A stretch of DNA of 64,000 bases from Clostridium fermenticellae (GTDB lineage Bacteria > Bacillota > Clostridia > Clostridiales > Clostridiaceae): the NCBI RefSeq assembly GCF_003600355.1, contig NZ_CP032416.1, positions 1,260,183-1,324,182 of the forward strand. The letters run 5' to 3'. The notes under the pieces are model-generated. The model saw only the letters and a program-made list of their open reading frames with translations. It did no database searches and was not told the DNA's origin. The position numbers and the translations under genes were made by a program. Of this stretch, positions 16,582-27,021 are shown one piece after another. The first letter of the stretch is position 1; every line of letters starts with the position of its first letter.

Positions 16582-17593
16582 AAGCAAAAAAATAAGATAT
16601 ATTTTATCTGCACTTATAGGTTTGTTAATAATATATCTTCTAATAAAAAGTATTATAATAAGAGAAGTAGTATACCTGGTTTTTATTTCTTTTATCATAT
16701 CATATGCATTAAAACCTGTACAAAAATATCTAGAGGGATTTGGTCTAAAGAGCAATTATAGTGCACTTATTATCATATGTGTATTGACATTTATATTTAT
16801 TTTAGGTATAGGTATTTTAATACCATCTATAATTAGAGAAGGTTCAAATATAAGTGATGCTGTGAGCGGGATTCAGAATTTTATTGATAATTTATACTAT
16901 AAAATAAAAATAATAAGTAATAATCCAACTATATATAGAATAATGAATGATTTGTCACTTAAAGTAAATCATCAGATTACATTAGCAGGATCAAGATTGT
17001 TTGATGTAATACTTAATATGGGGGGAAATTTAATGGCATTTGCTATTATTCCGATAATATCATACTATTTTTTATCAGATGCCAATAATATAAATAACAC
17101 GGCTTTAAATTTTTTCCCGGCAAAAAGCAGAAATATAATAAAAAAAATTAGCTTAGATATAGATAAAGTACTTGGAAAATATATATTAAGTCAATTGTTT
17201 TTGTGTGCAATTATCGGAGCATTTACGTTTATTATACTTATGTTTTTTAAGGTGGATTTTCCTGTAATATTGTCTATGTATAATGCATTTATGAATATAA
17301 TTCCGTATTTTGGACCGATATTTGGAGCATTCCCGGTTATTTTTGTTGCATTAATAAGGTCACCGCAAAGTGCACTGTGGGTTACAGTCTGGCTTTATAT
17401 ACTACAACAGGTAGAAGGAAATATACTATCACCTAAGGTTACAGGAGATAGTGTAAGTATGCATCCTCTGATGGTAATAATTTTATTGATTTTAGGCGGG
17501 AAAATAGCAGGATTCATGGGAATGATACTTGCAATTCCAATTGGAGTAATAATTAAAGGAATTTATGATAATATAAATTATTACATATTTTAA
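16565..17593 (+). CDS. AI-2E family (PerM/YtvI-type) membrane protein
   Basis: A 342-residue polytopic membrane protein. About eight hydrophobic segments are seen, two near the N-terminus (15-75) and a dense cluster from 150 onward. The late block FPVILSMYNAFMNIIPYFGP and QQVEGNILSPKVTGDSV are the family signature of PF01594. Named for an AI-2 export claim about E. coli TqsA, the family includes Na+/H+ antiporters and sporulation proteins, so the substrate is open. It overlaps the PRC-barrel gene by 17 bases and precedes the alaS leader, as yrrI does in Bacillus. Confidence 0.85.
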   Translation: MKVDYKSKKIRYILSALIGLLIIYLLIKSIIIREVVYLVFISFIISYALKPVQKYLEGFGLKSNYSALIIICVLTFIFILGIGILIPSIIREGSNISDAVSGIQNFIDNLYYKIKIISNNPTIYRIMNDLSLKVNHQITLAGSRLFDVILNMGGNLMAFAIIPIISYYFLSDANNINNTALNFFPAKSRNIIKKISLDIDKVLGKYILSQLFLCAIIGAFTFIILMFFKVDFPVILSMYNAFMNIIPYFGPIFGAFPVIFVALIRSPQSALWVTVWLYILQQVEGNILSPKVTGDSVSMHPLMVIILLILGGKIAGFMGMILAIPIGVIIKGIYDNINYYIF

Positions 17594-17620
17594 TGGTTTG
17601 ATTTTATAGTTAACTCTATA

Positions 17621-17649
17621 TTGACATATTGTAAAGTTTTGCTTATAAT
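17621..17649 (+). promoter_or_regulatory. SigA-type promoter of alaS leader
   Basis: TTGACA (17621-17626) and TATAAT (17644-17649) with a 17-base spacer, both perfect matches to consensus, directly upstream of the T-box leader. Confidence 0.85.
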
Positions 17650-17664
17650 CATATAATAATCAAG

Positions 17665-17870
17665 TAAAAATGTAATATTATTGATGATGATCAGGAGAAG
17701 TAAATATATTTCTGCACTTAGAGAAAAAGTGGTTGGTGAAAACTTTTTGAGAATAATATTGAAGCAGCCCGGGAGTTATGTTATAAATGAGTTCACAATT
17801 AATATTTGTGTAATTAGGGTGGTACCGCGGAGTAGCTTTCGTCCCTTGGGGATGGGAGTTTTTTTTATGA
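17665..17870 (+). ncRNA. T-box leader (alanine) upstream of alaS
   Basis: The T-box sequence AGGGTGGTACCGCGG (17816-17830) is canonical. The stem I distal part AGAGA...GTGGTTGGTGAAAAC (17720-17746) is typical. On the 3' side of stem I, GAA-GCA-GCC places a GCA alanine codon at 17764-17766 as the likely specifier, consistent with the downstream gene. A terminator stem, GTCCC facing GGATGGGAG, then eight Ts ends at about 17868. Uncharged tRNA-Ala should stabilise the antiterminator and turn on alaS. The specifier call is by alignment to the usual pattern, not folding. Confidence 0.9.
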
Positions 17871-17895
17871 AATTAATACATTAGGAGTGATGAAA

Positions 17896-20541
17896 ATGGA
17901 AAATTTGGGACTAAATGATATAAGAGAGAAGTATTTAAGCTTTTTTGAAGAAAAAGAACATTTAAGAATGCATAGTTTTTCTCTTGTACCTAAGAATGAT
18001 AAGAGTCTACTTTTAATTAATGCTGGTATGGCTCCACTGAAACCATATTTTACTGGACTTAAAACTCCACCTAAAAAGAGAGTTGCTACATGCCAAAAAT
18101 GTGTAAGAACTGGGGATATAGAAAATGTAGGAAAAACATCTAGACACGGAACTTTCTTTGAGATGCTCGGAAACTTTTCTTTTGGTGATTATTTTAAAAG
18201 AGAAGCAATTTCATGGGCCTGGGAGTTTATAACTAAAATTTTAAAATTGCCAGAAGATAGATTGTATGTGACTATATATCTTGATGATGATGAAGCATTT
18301 GAAATTTGGAGCAAAGAGATTGGTGTGGATGAATCAAGAATATTTAGACTTGGAAAAGAGGATAATTTTTGGGAACATGGTGTAGGGCCGTGTGGACCCT
18401 GTTCTGAGATACACTATGATAAAAATATTGAAAGAGGAATAATAAAGACGGTAGATGAATTCATAAAAGCTGGGGATGATGATAGAGTAATTGAGTTTTG
18501 GAATCTTGTATTTACTCAATTTGATAAAGATGAGGAAGGAAATTATAACAGACTTGCAAATCCAAATATAGATACAGGAATGGGACTTGAAAGGATGGCA
18601 ACTATAATGCAGAACAAGGAAAGCATATTTGAGGTCGATACAATTAGAAATATTTTAGATGAAGTATGTAAGATTGCTAATGTTAAATATGATGAAAATT
18701 CGAAAGAGGACGTATCTATTAGAGTTATAACTGATCATATAAGAAGCTTGACTTTTATGATTTCAGATGGCATATTACCCTCAAATGAGGGGAGAGGGTA
18801 TGTTCTTAGAAGGCTTTTAAGAAGAGCTGCCAAACATGGAAAATCACTAGGAATAAATAATGCCTTTTTGTATAAACTAGCAGATGTAGTTATAGATAAT
18901 TCGTGTGGAAATTATCCTGAGTTATCAGAGAAAAGGGATTATATAAAGAGAGTTATAAGCCTTGAAGAACAGAGATTTGATGAAACTATAGACAGTGGAA
19001 TGCAGATTTTAGATGAATTTATGAATGATATGCTTGAAAAAAGGCAAACAGTTTTATCTGGTAAAAAAGCATTCAAATTATATGACACATATGGATTCCC
19101 TATCGAATTAACGGAAGAGATACTCGAAGAAAATGGAATGTCAGTTGACTTGAAAGAATTTGATGAGGAAATGGATATACAGAGAAAAAGAGCTAGAGCA
19201 GCAAGAGAAGAGACAAATTATATGGGAACAGAAGATACTATATTAAATAAAATACCACTTGATATAGAAACTGAGTTTGAAGGGTATAATAATATAGAGT
19301 ATACTTCAAAAGTTATACTTTTAGTTAGGGATGAACAGTTCGTTGATTCACTAAATGAAGCAGATGATGGAATAATTGTAGTTCAACATACCCCTTTTTA
19401 TGCAGAAATGGGTGGTCAAGTAGGTGATACTGGATATATATATAATGACTCCTTTAAGGGAAGAGTAGTAGACTGCAAAAATAATATTTCAGGTAAAATA
19501 CTACATTTTATAAAAGTTGAAAAAGGCAGTGTAAAGTTAAATGATAATGTAAATTTGGCTGTTGATGAAGAACGTAGAAATAAAATAAGAAGAAATCACA
19601 CTGCTACACATATTTTGGATTCGGCTCTGAAAAGAGTTTTAGGTGATCATGTACATCAGTCAGGTTCATATCTTGATGATGAAAGGTTGAGATTTGATTT
19701 TAATCATTTTAAGGCTTTGAACAGTGATGAATTAAAGAGTGTTGAGAGACTTGTAAATAAGACTATAATGAGTGGATTAGAAGTAAATACCCGTATTATG
19801 AATCTTGAGGAAGCAAAAAAAATTGGTGCAATAGCTTTATTTGATGATAAATACAAAGATGAAGTTAGAGTAGTTTCGGTTGGAGATTTTAGTATGGAGT
19901 TATGTGGTGGAACACATGCAGTTAATTCATCTGAAATAGGATTATTTAAAATAGTATCTGAAACTGGAATTGCAGCTGGTATAAGGAGAATAGAAGCTAT
20001 TACAGGATTTAGAGCATTAGATTTTGTTGAAGGCAAGAGTGATTTATTAAAACAGGCAGCAGAAAGATTAAAGTGTTCTGATAAAGAAATAATTCATAAG
20101 ATTGACCTTCAAATGCGAGAAATAAAAGAAAAGGATAAACAAATTGAGAAATTAAATGCAAAACTAGCAGGTGGTGCAGAAGACGAGATAATTAAGAATG
20201 TCAAGGAAATAAATGGTATAAAATTATTTACCGGAGTAGTGAAGGATGTTGAAGGTGATGCGCTTAGAACTTTAGCAGATAAAGTTAGAAGTAAAGGTGG
20301 AGATTGTGTAGTATTGTTATGCAGTATAGCAAACAATAAGCTTCAGTTTGTAGCTATGGCATCTAAAAATACTCTAGCTAAAGGAGTACACTGTGGAAAA
20401 CTTATAAAAGAGGTTGCAGCTATTGCAGGAGGAAGTGGTGGAGGAAGACCAGATATGGCTCAGGCTGGTGGAAAACTTCCTGAAAAGGCATATGAGGCAG
20501 TAGAAAAAAGTGCTATGGTTATGGAAACATTAGTCAAATAG
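17896..20541 (+). CDS. alaS: Alanyl-tRNA synthetase
   Basis: An 881-residue class II synthetase. The catalytic domain starts [20 protein letters not shown] and includes [20 protein letters not shown] (motif 2 region) and GMGLERM (motif 3). The editing domain has the zinc/water-coordinating [14 protein letters not shown] and later [12 protein letters not shown]-terminal coiled coil plus the glycine-rich C-Ala segment [16 protein letters not shown] completes it. Length is normal. ATG 17896 is chosen: AGGAG at 17883-17887 is eight bases away, and the in-frame GTG 17887 and ATG 17890 are too close to it. The gene is controlled by the alanine T-box upstream. Confidence 0.97.
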   Translation: MENLGLNDIREKYLSFFEEKEHLRMHSFSLVPKNDKSLLLINAGMAPLKPYFTGLKTPPKKRVATCQKCVRTGDIENVGKTSRHGTFFEMLGNFSFGDYFKREAISWAWEFITKILKLPEDRLYVTIYLDDDEAFEIWSKEIGVDESRIFRLGKEDNFWEHGVGPCGPCSEIHYDKNIERGIIKTVDEFIKAGDDDRVIEFWNLVFTQFDKDEEGNYNRLANPNIDTGMGLERMATIMQNKESIFEVDTIRNILDEVCKIANVKYDENSKEDVSIRVITDHIRSLTFMISDGILPSNEGRGYVLRRLLRRAAKHGKSLGINNAFLYKLADVVIDNSCGNYPELSEKRDYIKRVISLEEQRFDETIDSGMQILDEFMNDMLEKRQTVLSGKKAFKLYDTYGFPIELTEEILEENGMSVDLKEFDEEMDIQRKRARAAREETNYMGTEDTILNKIPLDIETEFEGYNNIEYTSKVILLVRDEQFVDSLNEADDGIIVVQHTPFYAEMGGQVGDTGYIYNDSFKGRVVDCKNNISGKILHFIKVEKGSVKLNDNVNLAVDEERRNKIRRNHTATHILDSALKRVLGDHVHQSGSYLDDERLRFDFNHFKALNSDELKSVERLVNKTIMSGLEVNTRIMNLEEAKKIGAIALFDDKYKDEVRVVSVGDFSMELCGGTHAVNSSEIGLFKIVSETGIAAGIRRIEAITGFRALDFVEGKSDLLKQAAERLKCSDKEIIHKIDLQMREIKEKDKQIEKLNAKLAGGAEDEIIKNVKEINGIKLFTGVVKDVEGDALRTLADKVRSKGGDCVVLLCSIANNKLQFVAMASKNTLAKGVHCGKLIKEVAAIAGGSGGGRPDMAQAGGKLPEKAYEAVEKSAMVMETLVK

Positions 20542-20602
20542 TATACATTTTTAAAAATATGTTCTATAATATACTTATTAGAATATTAGCGAGGTGATAT
20601 AA

Positions 20603-20854
20603 ATGGGCAATGATAATACTATTCAGTTTGATATATCCAAAAACAAAAGGGATTTAACTAAGGAGATATTGACTGAAGTTTACGATTCGCTAATTAAAAA
20701 GGGATATAACCCTGTTAACCAATTAGTAGGATATTTAATCTCTGGTGACCCCACTTATATAACAAATTATAATGGAGCAAGAGCACTAGTAAGAAAGCTT
20801 GAAAGAGATGAAATTATGGAGGAAGTTCTAAAAGCTTATTTGGGGATAAAATAA
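20603..20854 (+). CDS. IreB-family regulatory phosphoprotein (UPF0297)
   Basis: An 83-residue member of the DUF965/UPF0297 family (YrzL). It contains the threonine-rich [21 protein letters not shown] block and [20 protein letters not shown], which are nearly invariant in the family. In Enterococcus faecalis IreB is phosphorylated by the Ser/Thr kinase IreK and affects cephalosporin resistance; a similar role here is inferred. The position after alaS and before ruvX is the standard Firmicute order. RBS GCGAGGTG precedes the ATG. Confidence 0.92.
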   Translation: MGNDNTIQFDISKNKRDLTKEILTEVYDSLIKKGYNPVNQLVGYLISGDPTYITNYNGARALVRKLERDEIMEEVLKAYLGIK

Positions 20855-20855
20855 A

Positions 20856-20880
20856 AGTGCCCTTAAAGGGGCATTTTTGT
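20856..20880 (+). terminator. Terminator after ireB
   Basis: TGCCCTT facing AAGGGGCA with a short A-rich loop, then TTTTTG. It would reduce read-through into ruvX, which may be a partial stop within the cluster. Confidence 0.75.
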
Positions 20881-20927
20881 TTTAGGTTAAATAGTTATTT
20901 ATTATGTATGCAAATTAGGAGATTTTT

Positions 20928-21353
20928 ATGAGAATACTGGGATTAGATATAGGTGACAGGACTATAGGAGTGGCTGTAAGTGATCCTCTTGGCTTTACTG
21001 CACAGGGTATTACTACTATAAGAAGAAAAAGTGAAGAGAAAGATATAGAAAAATTAAAGCAAATTTGTTTAGAATACGAGGTAGATACTATTGTTTCTGG
21101 ATTACCCAAAAATATGAATGGAACTTTGGGACCTCAGAGTGAGAAAGTATTAAAATTTTGTGATATTATAAAAGATAATATAGATTTACCTATAAAGATG
21201 TGGGATGAAAGATTAACCACCGTGGCAGCTCATAGAGCAATGTTAGAGGCTGATTTGTCTAGAAATAAAAGAAAAAAAATAGTAGATAAAATGGCTGCTA
21301 CTTACATATTGCAAGGTTATTTGGATGGTATGGCTAATAAGAAAGATTCATAG
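20928..21353 (+). CDS. ruvX: Pre-16S rRNA maturation nuclease/Holliday junction resolvase-like RuvX (YqgF)
   Basis: A 141-residue RNase H-fold protein. The catalytic acidic motif [18 protein letters not shown] opens it, followed by [15 protein letters not shown] and the second acidic motif WDERLTT. These are the family hallmarks of YqgF. It was first described as a putative Holliday junction resolvase; E. coli YqgF is required for processing the 16S rRNA 5' end. The start is ATG 20928, after AGGAGATTTTT. It lies within the alaS-ireB-ruvX-DUF1292 order. Confidence 0.93.
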   Translation: MRILGLDIGDRTIGVAVSDPLGFTAQGITTIRRKSEEKDIEKLKQICLEYEVDTIVSGLPKNMNGTLGPQSEKVLKFCDIIKDNIDLPIKMWDERLTTVAAHRAMLEADLSRNKRKKIVDKMAATYILQGYLDGMANKKDS

Positions 21354-21379
21354 TACAGCTATTATAGAGAGGTGAAAAT

Positions 21380-21634
21380 ATGGAAAATGATGCAATGACA
21401 ATAATGGTAAATGATGAAGATGGAAATGAAGTTGAATTTAGAGTTATAACAAAATTGGATATTGAAGATAATGAATATGTCATTGTTGTACCTGAAGATG
21501 AAAAGGATTATGATGAAGCTGTGGTACTTAGGATAGACAAAGATAGTGAAGGAAATGATGTATTAGTGACAGTTGATGATGATGAATTTAATATGGTACA
21601 GGAAGCTTATTACACGTTATTTGATGACGAATAA
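21380..21634 (+). CDS. DUF1292 family protein (YrzB-like)
   Basis: An 84-residue strongly acidic protein (DDEDGNEVEFRVITKLDIE near the start, EDEKDYDEAVVLRIDKD in the middle, AYYTLFDDE at the end). It fits the DUF1292 family, small all-beta proteins of unknown role that nearly always follow ruvX in Firmicutes. RBS GAGAGGTG. Co-transcribed with ruvX (26-base gap). Confidence 0.88.
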   Translation: MENDAMTIMVNDEDGNEVEFRVITKLDIEDNEYVIVVPEDEKDYDEAVVLRIDKDSEGNDVLVTVDDDEFNMVQEAYYTLFDDE

Positions 21635-21755
21635 TCTTATAAGTTAATAGAAAGGTAATATCTTTAAATCTTATATTTATATAATTTAAGTTGCAATTTA
21701 TTATTCATATGATACATATGAAGTTAAAATATTATGGAAACGGGGTAGAAGTATA

Positions 21756-22217
21756 ATGTCAAAACTTTCACCTGGAGAAGTAGAGAGACTTAAAAATAGT
21801 TTAAAAGAAAAAGGATATAAGCTGACACCGCAAAGAAGAGCTATAGTTGATATAATAATAAGAAATGAAGGAAGTCATCTTACTACGGAGGAGTTATATG
21901 ATCTAGTAAAAAAGGATTGTCCAGAGATAGGTCTTGCTACGGTTTATAGGACAATTCAATTATTAGAAGATCTTGGAGTAATATGTAAATTAGATTTGGA
22001 TGATGGATGCGGAAGATATGAATTAGTACATCAGGAAGAAAATCATCAGCATCATCACCTTATTTGTAAAAATTGTGGAAAAGTACTTGAAGTACAAGCG
22101 GATTTATTAGAGGGTTTGGAAAATGAAATTGAATCTAAGTATGATTTTAAGATAACTAACCACAGTTTGAAGTTTTATGGAATATGTAGCGAATGTAAAA
22201 ACATTAAAAATAAATAA
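21756..22217 (+). CDS. Fur-family metalloregulator
   Basis: A 153-residue Fur-superfamily repressor. The N-terminal winged helix has LTPQRRAIVDIIIRNEGSHL and IGLATVYRTIQLLEDLGV. The dimerisation domain has HHHLICKNCGKVLEV with a CxxC pair, and a second CSEC near the C-terminus, which together form the structural zinc site. The histidine cluster HQEENHQHHHL is the regulatory metal region. Fur, PerR and Zur are not cleanly separated by eye. The sequence between the alaS cluster and RNase J is the usual clostridial position for the housekeeping Fur. The start follows a GGGGTAGAAG site. Confidence 0.88.
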   Translation: MSKLSPGEVERLKNSLKEKGYKLTPQRRAIVDIIIRNEGSHLTTEELYDLVKKDCPEIGLATVYRTIQLLEDLGVICKLDLDDGCGRYELVHQEENHQHHHLICKNCGKVLEVQADLLEGLENEIESKYDFKITNHSLKFYGICSECKNIKNK

Positions 22218-22240
22218 TTAAAAAAGGAGGAAAGATTTTT

Positions 22241-23908
22241 TTGCGCAAGGAAAAGGAAAAAATAAAAATTATTCCATTAGGCGGATTGAATGAAATCGGG
22301 AAAAATCTTACGGTCATAGAATATAAGAATGATATAATCGTAATAGATTGTGGATTGAAGTTTCCAGATGAAGAAATGTTAGGTATTGATGTAGTAATAC
22401 CAGATACAGGATATTTACAAAAAAACTTGGATAAAGTGAAAGGGATATTTCTAACGCACGGTCATGAAGATCATATTGGTGCGTTGCCTTATGTATTAAA
22501 AGAGGTAAATGTACCTGTATATGGGACTAAATTGACATTGGGGATCGTGGAAACAAAATTAAAAGAACACAATATGTTGGATTCTGTTGACTTAAGATGT
22601 GTTAAACCGAAGGATATAATTAAACTTGAAAATTCGTCTGTGGAGTTTATAAGAACAAGTCATAGTATTGCAGATGCGGTTGCAATTGCAATACATACCC
22701 CACTTGGAGTGATTTTGCACACCGGTGATTTTAAGATAGACTATGAACCTATCGATGGACACGTTGCTGATCTCGCCCGTTTTGCTGAATTGGGTAAGAA
22801 AGGTGTATTAGTCATGCTGGCCGATAGTACTAATGTTGAAAGACCAGGATATACAATGTCGGAAAGTACAGTAGGTAATACTTTTCAGAAAATTTTCTCA
22901 GAGGCAAAGGGAAGAATAATAGTTGCAACCTTCGCTTCTCATATACACAGAATACAGCAGGTGATTACGGCTGCAATGAAATATGATAGAAAGGTTGCAA
23001 TATCTGGAAGAAGTATGGAAAATATTATGGAAGTAGCGATGGAGCTTGGCTATATAAAGGCGGCAAAGGATATATTTATAAATATTGACAGCATAAATAA
23101 ATATCCGGAAAATAAGGTAACTATTATAACGACGGGCAGCCAGGGTGAGCCTATGTCAGCACTTTCAAGGATGGCGGCTTCTGAGCATAAAAAAGTTAAT
23201 ATAATTCCAGGAGATATGGTGGTAATATCCGCATCACCTATACCAGGAAATGAAAAATTAATTTCAAGGGTTATCAATCAATTGTTTAAAAAAGGTGCTG
23301 ATGTTATATATGAAGCATTGGCTGATGTACATGTTTCAGGTCACGCCTGTCAAGAGGAATTGAAGCTTATGCATACACTTGTAAAACCTAAGTTTTTTAT
23401 TCCTGTTCATGGAGAGTATAGACATTTAAAACAACATGGTGAGTTGGCAGTAAAACTTGGTATGAATAAAAATAATATAGTTATAGCAGACAATGGGGAT
23501 ATTATCGAAGTATCGCGTGACAGCATACGAAAAAATGGAGTTGTTATGTCTGGACAGATATTTGTAGATGGTTTAGGCGTAGGCGATGTTGGTAACATTG
23601 TACTCAGGGATAGAAAACATCTTTCACAGGATGGTATATTAACGGTAGTTGTAACAATAGAAAAACAGACTGGAAATGTTATAGCTGGTCCTGATATTAT
23701 ATCCAGAGGATTTGTATACGTCAGAGAGTCTGAAGATCTAATGGAAGAGGCTAGAGAAATAGTAAGAGGTGCTCTTAAAAAATGTGAAGAAAAGCATATA
23801 ACTGAATGGGCAAGTATAAAGTCGAATATAAAAGAAGTTTTAAGAATGTTCTTATATGAAAGGACGAAGAGAAAACCTATGATATTACCTATAATTATGG
23901 AAATATAA
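22241..23908 (+). CDS. rnj: Ribonuclease J
   Basis: A 555-residue metallo-beta-lactamase/beta-CASP RNase. MBL motifs: the zinc ligands in THGHEDHIGALPYVL, HSIADAVAIAIHTPLG and HTGDFKIDYEP. The beta-CASP domain has TFASHIHRIQQVI and GRSMENIMEV, then TTGSQGEPMSALSRMA and VHVSGHACQEEL, with a C-terminal domain after PVHGEYRHLKQH. RNase J has 5'-3' exonuclease and endonuclease activities and leads mRNA turnover in Firmicutes. The start is TTG at 22241 after AAAAAGGAGG. Length matches the family. Confidence 0.95.
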   Translation: MRKEKEKIKIIPLGGLNEIGKNLTVIEYKNDIIVIDCGLKFPDEEMLGIDVVIPDTGYLQKNLDKVKGIFLTHGHEDHIGALPYVLKEVNVPVYGTKLTLGIVETKLKEHNMLDSVDLRCVKPKDIIKLENSSVEFIRTSHSIADAVAIAIHTPLGVILHTGDFKIDYEPIDGHVADLARFAELGKKGVLVMLADSTNVERPGYTMSESTVGNTFQKIFSEAKGRIIVATFASHIHRIQQVITAAMKYDRKVAISGRSMENIMEVAMELGYIKAAKDIFINIDSINKYPENKVTIITTGSQGEPMSALSRMAASEHKKVNIIPGDMVVISASPIPGNEKLISRVINQLFKKGADVIYEALADVHVSGHACQEELKLMHTLVKPKFFIPVHGEYRHLKQHGELAVKLGMNKNNIVIADNGDIIEVSRDSIRKNGVVMSGQIFVDGLGVGDVGNIVLRDRKHLSQDGILTVVVTIEKQTGNVIAGPDIISRGFVYVRESEDLMEEAREIVRGALKKCEEKHITEWASIKSNIKEVLRMFLYERTKRKPMILPIIMEI

Positions 23909-23937
23909 TACTTAATCTTTTTACCAGGAGTGTTTTT

Positions 23938-24285
23938 ATGAATATATATGATAAGGCGAATGAACTCGCAGCAGAACTTAACAAATGCAGTGAAGTTGTA
24001 AAATTAAGAAAAGCATCTGAGAAAATTAAAGACAATAAAGAAGATAAAGATGTTTTAATTGAATTTAGAAAATTACAAGTGGAAGCCTATTCTCAGCAGA
24101 TGAAAAATGGTGATGTATCTGATGCAACAAAAGAGAAAATTAAAGGCATAGGTTCGTTGATATCGTCGAATCCATCTGTTAATGAATATCTTCAAGCAGA
24201 GCAAGAGTTTAGTATTATGTGGAATGAACTAATAAAAATTTTGAATGATGTTATAGGTATTGATTTTTCTTTTGGAGAAAAATGA
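23938..24285 (+). CDS. YlbF/YmcA family regulatory protein
   Basis: A 115-residue all-helical protein of the Com_YlbF family (DUF964). Characteristic points are the IYDKANELAAELNKCSEV opening, FRKLQVEAYSQQMKNG in the middle, and EYLQAEQEFSIMWNELIKIL at the end. In Bacillus, YlbF, YmcA and YaaT form the Y-complex, which modulates RNase Y and mRNA processing. Its position right after RNase J makes an RNA-turnover role plausible. It has its own terminator. RBS CAGGAGTG. Confidence 0.88.
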   Translation: MNIYDKANELAAELNKCSEVVKLRKASEKIKDNKEDKDVLIEFRKLQVEAYSQQMKNGDVSDATKEKIKGIGSLISSNPSVNEYLQAEQEFSIMWNELIKILNDVIGIDFSFGEK

Positions 24286-24344
24286 TACTAATAAGTTGAC
24301 TTTTTAAATTTATGATACTAAAATAGATATGGTAATGAGTGAAG

Positions 24345-24374
24345 ATTGGATACCTGAGAGTATCCAATTTTTTT
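24345..24374 (+). terminator. Terminator after YlbF-like gene
   Basis: ATTGGATAC (24345-24353) pairs with GTATCCAAT (24360-24368), followed by a T-run. It precedes the typA transcription unit. Confidence 0.9.
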
Positions 24375-24461
24375 GAGCGTTTGAAATAAGTGTATTTGTA
24401 ATTGTTATGAATGTAATTCAAATATATATTGGATTTTAATAAAAAAGGTGGAGGAACTATA

Positions 24462-26285
24462 ATGAATTTATTTACAAGAAATGATATAAGGAACGTTGCA
24501 ATTATTGCACATGTCGATCATGGTAAAACTACTTTGGTTGATGCACTTTTAAAACAGAGTAATGTTTTCAGAGAGAATGAGAAGGTTCAGGAGAGAGTGA
24601 TGGATTCAAATGATCTCGAAAAAGAAAGAGGAATTACAATATTATCTAAAAATACGGCTATTGTACATGATGGAATTAAAATAAATATAGTAGATACTCC
24701 GGGTCATGCTGATTTTGGTGGAGAAGTTGAACGTGTACTTAAAATGGTTGATAGTGTGCTTCTAGTAGTAGATGCATATGAAGGACCAATGCCTCAAACT
24801 AAATTCGTTTTAAAAAAGGCTCTGGAGCTTAATTTGAACCCTATAGTTGTTATAAATAAAATAGATAGGCCAGATGCAAGGCCGGCAGAAGTTTTGGATG
24901 AAGTATTTGATTTATTTATAGAATTAGGAGCAAATGATGAACAATTGGATTTCCCATTGGTTTATTGTTCTGCAAAAGCTGGATTTGCCAAGAAAGAATT
25001 AGAGGATGATTCTAAAACCATGGAACCTTTGTTTGATGCTATAATAAAAAATGTTCCAGCACCAGAAGGTCATCTGAACATGCCGCTTCAATTGTTGATT
25101 ACGACTGTTGATTATAATGAATATGTTGGAAAAATAGGAATAGGTAAAATTGAAAGAGGATCTATAGATAAAAATGAGCAAGTTGTTTTAATAAGAAAAG
25201 ATGGAAAAGTAGAAAATGTAAAAGTATCAAATTTATATGTATACAGCGGATTAAAGAAACAAGAAGTTAATGAAGCTAAATTAGGAGATATAGTGGCAGT
25301 TTCAGGTATACCTGATATAAACATAGGGGAAACAATAGCTGATCCCAGTGATCCGGAAGCTCTTCCATTTGTAGATATAGATGAACCAACACTCAGCATG
25401 AACTTTATGGTTAATAATTCGCCTTTTGCAGGACGTGATGGAGAATATGTAACGTCGAGACATTTAAGAGATAGACTTATGAAAGAATTGGAGACGAATG
25501 TATCACTTAGAGTTGAAGAAACAGATTCACCAGATTGTTTGAAAGTAAGTGGAAGAGGAGAACTTCACCTTTCAATATTGATAGAGACTATGAGAAGAGA
25601 AGGATTTGAATTTCAGGTTTCCAAGGCTACAGTAATATTTAAAGAGAAGAATGGGAAAAAACTTGAACCAATTGAATACTTGACAATAGATGTACCTGAA
25701 GAATTTATGGGAATTGTCATGGAAAAACTTGGGCCTAGAAAGGCTGAAATGGTGAATATGACATCTGCTGTAAATGGTTATACTAGGTTAGAATTTAAAA
25801 TACCTGCAAGAGGTTTAATTGGTTTCAGAAATGAATTTATGACTGATACAAAAGGTAATGGAATAATGAACCATGTATTATCAGGATATGAGGAATATAA
25901 AGGGGAAATTCCAGAAAGAACTAGAGGTTCACTTGTAGCATTTGAAGATGGAGTAACAATCACGTATGGATTATTTAATGCTCAAGAAAGAGGAATTTTG
26001 TTTTTGGAACCTGGTGTTGATGTTTATGAAGGAATGGTAGTTGGAGAATGTTCAAGGGCTGATGATATAGAGGTTAACGTATGTAAAAAGAAGCATTTGA
26101 CAAACACAAGGTCGTCAGGAGCAGATGAAGCTTTAAAATTAATACCAGTTAAACACATGAGTTTAGAGCAATCGCTTGAATTTGTGGCTGCAGATGAACT
26201 AGTTGAAATTACACCTAAAAGAATAACAATAAGAAAGAAGATATTAGATACTGATCTTAGAAAAAAGGCATCAAGAAGAAAATAA
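24462..26285 (+). CDS. typA: GTPase TypA/BipA
   Basis: A 607-residue ribosome-associated translational GTPase. G1 is AHVDHGKTTLVDAL, switch I has ERGITILSKNTA, G3 is VDTPGHADFGGEVERV, G4 is NKIDRPDARP. Domains II-V follow, including SGRGELHLSILIETMRREGFE and IPARGLIGFRNEFMTDTKG, and the C-terminal BipA-specific domain. It binds 70S/30S subunits and aids ribosome assembly under stress. ATG 24462 follows GGTGGAGG; the TTG-initiated longer form (24429) would include the site, so it is rejected. Confidence 0.96.
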   Translation: MNLFTRNDIRNVAIIAHVDHGKTTLVDALLKQSNVFRENEKVQERVMDSNDLEKERGITILSKNTAIVHDGIKINIVDTPGHADFGGEVERVLKMVDSVLLVVDAYEGPMPQTKFVLKKALELNLNPIVVINKIDRPDARPAEVLDEVFDLFIELGANDEQLDFPLVYCSAKAGFAKKELEDDSKTMEPLFDAIIKNVPAPEGHLNMPLQLLITTVDYNEYVGKIGIGKIERGSIDKNEQVVLIRKDGKVENVKVSNLYVYSGLKKQEVNEAKLGDIVAVSGIPDINIGETIADPSDPEALPFVDIDEPTLSMNFMVNNSPFAGRDGEYVTSRHLRDRLMKELETNVSLRVEETDSPDCLKVSGRGELHLSILIETMRREGFEFQVSKATVIFKEKNGKKLEPIEYLTIDVPEEFMGIVMEKLGPRKAEMVNMTSAVNGYTRLEFKIPARGLIGFRNEFMTDTKGNGIMNHVLSGYEEYKGEIPERTRGSLVAFEDGVTITYGLFNAQERGILFLEPGVDVYEGMVVGECSRADDIEVNVCKKKHLTNTRSSGADEALKLIPVKHMSLEQSLEFVAADELVEITPKRITIRKKILDTDLRKKASRRK

Positions 26286-26372
26286 TATTGTTACTTAGTG
26301 GCTATAAATACAGATATTTATATCTGTATTTTACCATTTATTTATATAAAGAAAAGATATCTGGAGGTAGGA

Positions 26373-27020
26373 ATGAGTGGTATTACTTATGATTATATGG
26401 AGAAATATATACAGTCACTTATAGAAGATAATATTGGTGTATTAAAGGAATTAGAAATGTATGCCAGTGAAAATTCTGTACCTATAATCCATAGAGAAGT
26501 AGCTAAATTTTTAGAACTTATGATACATATAAAAAAACCTTCTAGAATACTTGAACTTGGAACTGCTATAGGATATTCCTCCATATTAATGAGTTTAGCT
26601 TCTAATAATAAAGCTAAAATTGATACTATTGAAAGAAACTTAGATATGCTCAAAACGGCTAGAGATAATATAAAAAATTATGGTTTTATGAATAGTATAG
26701 ATATTATTGAAGGGGACTGCATGGAAGTTCTTAAAGATTTAGATAATGAGTATGATTTAATATTTATAGATGCTGGGAAAGGCCATTATAACCACTTTCT
26801 TCCTGAATGTTTAAGACTCTTAAAGCAAGATGGTATAATAATAGCTGATAATGCTTTATTTAGAGGGATGGTTGCTAGTGATAAATTAGTTGCTAGAAGA
26901 AAAATAACTATTGTCAAGAGGATGAGAGAATATCTAAGGCTTGTATCGGATAATAAAAAATTTATAACATCTGTTATACCTATGGGAGATGGTATTGCAG
27001 TAACTACAAGGAGGAATTAA
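26373..27020 (+). CDS. SAM-dependent O-methyltransferase, TrmR (YrrM)-like tRNA 5-hydroxyuridine methyltransferase
   Basis: A 215-residue class I methyltransferase of the COMT-like O-methyltransferase family. Motif I is in LELGTAIGYSSILM. EGDCMEV, LIFIDAGKGHYNHFLPE and IIADNALFRGMVA follow. In Bacillus subtilis YrrM was shown to be TrmR, which methylates 5-hydroxyuridine at tRNA position 34 to 5-methoxyuridine. The next gene, one base later, is a U32 peptidase of the TrhP type that makes the 5-hydroxyuridine, so this pairing supports the same role. Start ATG 26373 follows TGGAGGT; the ORF's earlier 25 codons are rejected. Confidence 0.85.
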   Translation: MSGITYDYMEKYIQSLIEDNIGVLKELEMYASENSVPIIHREVAKFLELMIHIKKPSRILELGTAIGYSSILMSLASNNKAKIDTIERNLDMLKTARDNIKNYGFMNSIDIIEGDCMEVLKDLDNEYDLIFIDAGKGHYNHFLPECLRLLKQDGIIIADNALFRGMVASDKLVARRKITIVKRMREYLRLVSDNKKFITSVIPMGDGIAVTTRRN

Positions 27021-27021
27021 T

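Noticed and set aside
16056-16613. 185-residue minus-strand frame
   Set aside because: Antisense to the PRC-barrel gene, with low-complexity Ser/Leu/Phe composition and no site.
17681-17884. 67-residue reading frame upstream of alaS
   Set aside because: It lies entirely within the alanine T-box leader (T-box sequence and terminator), has no ribosome binding site, and its codons are the RNA motif.
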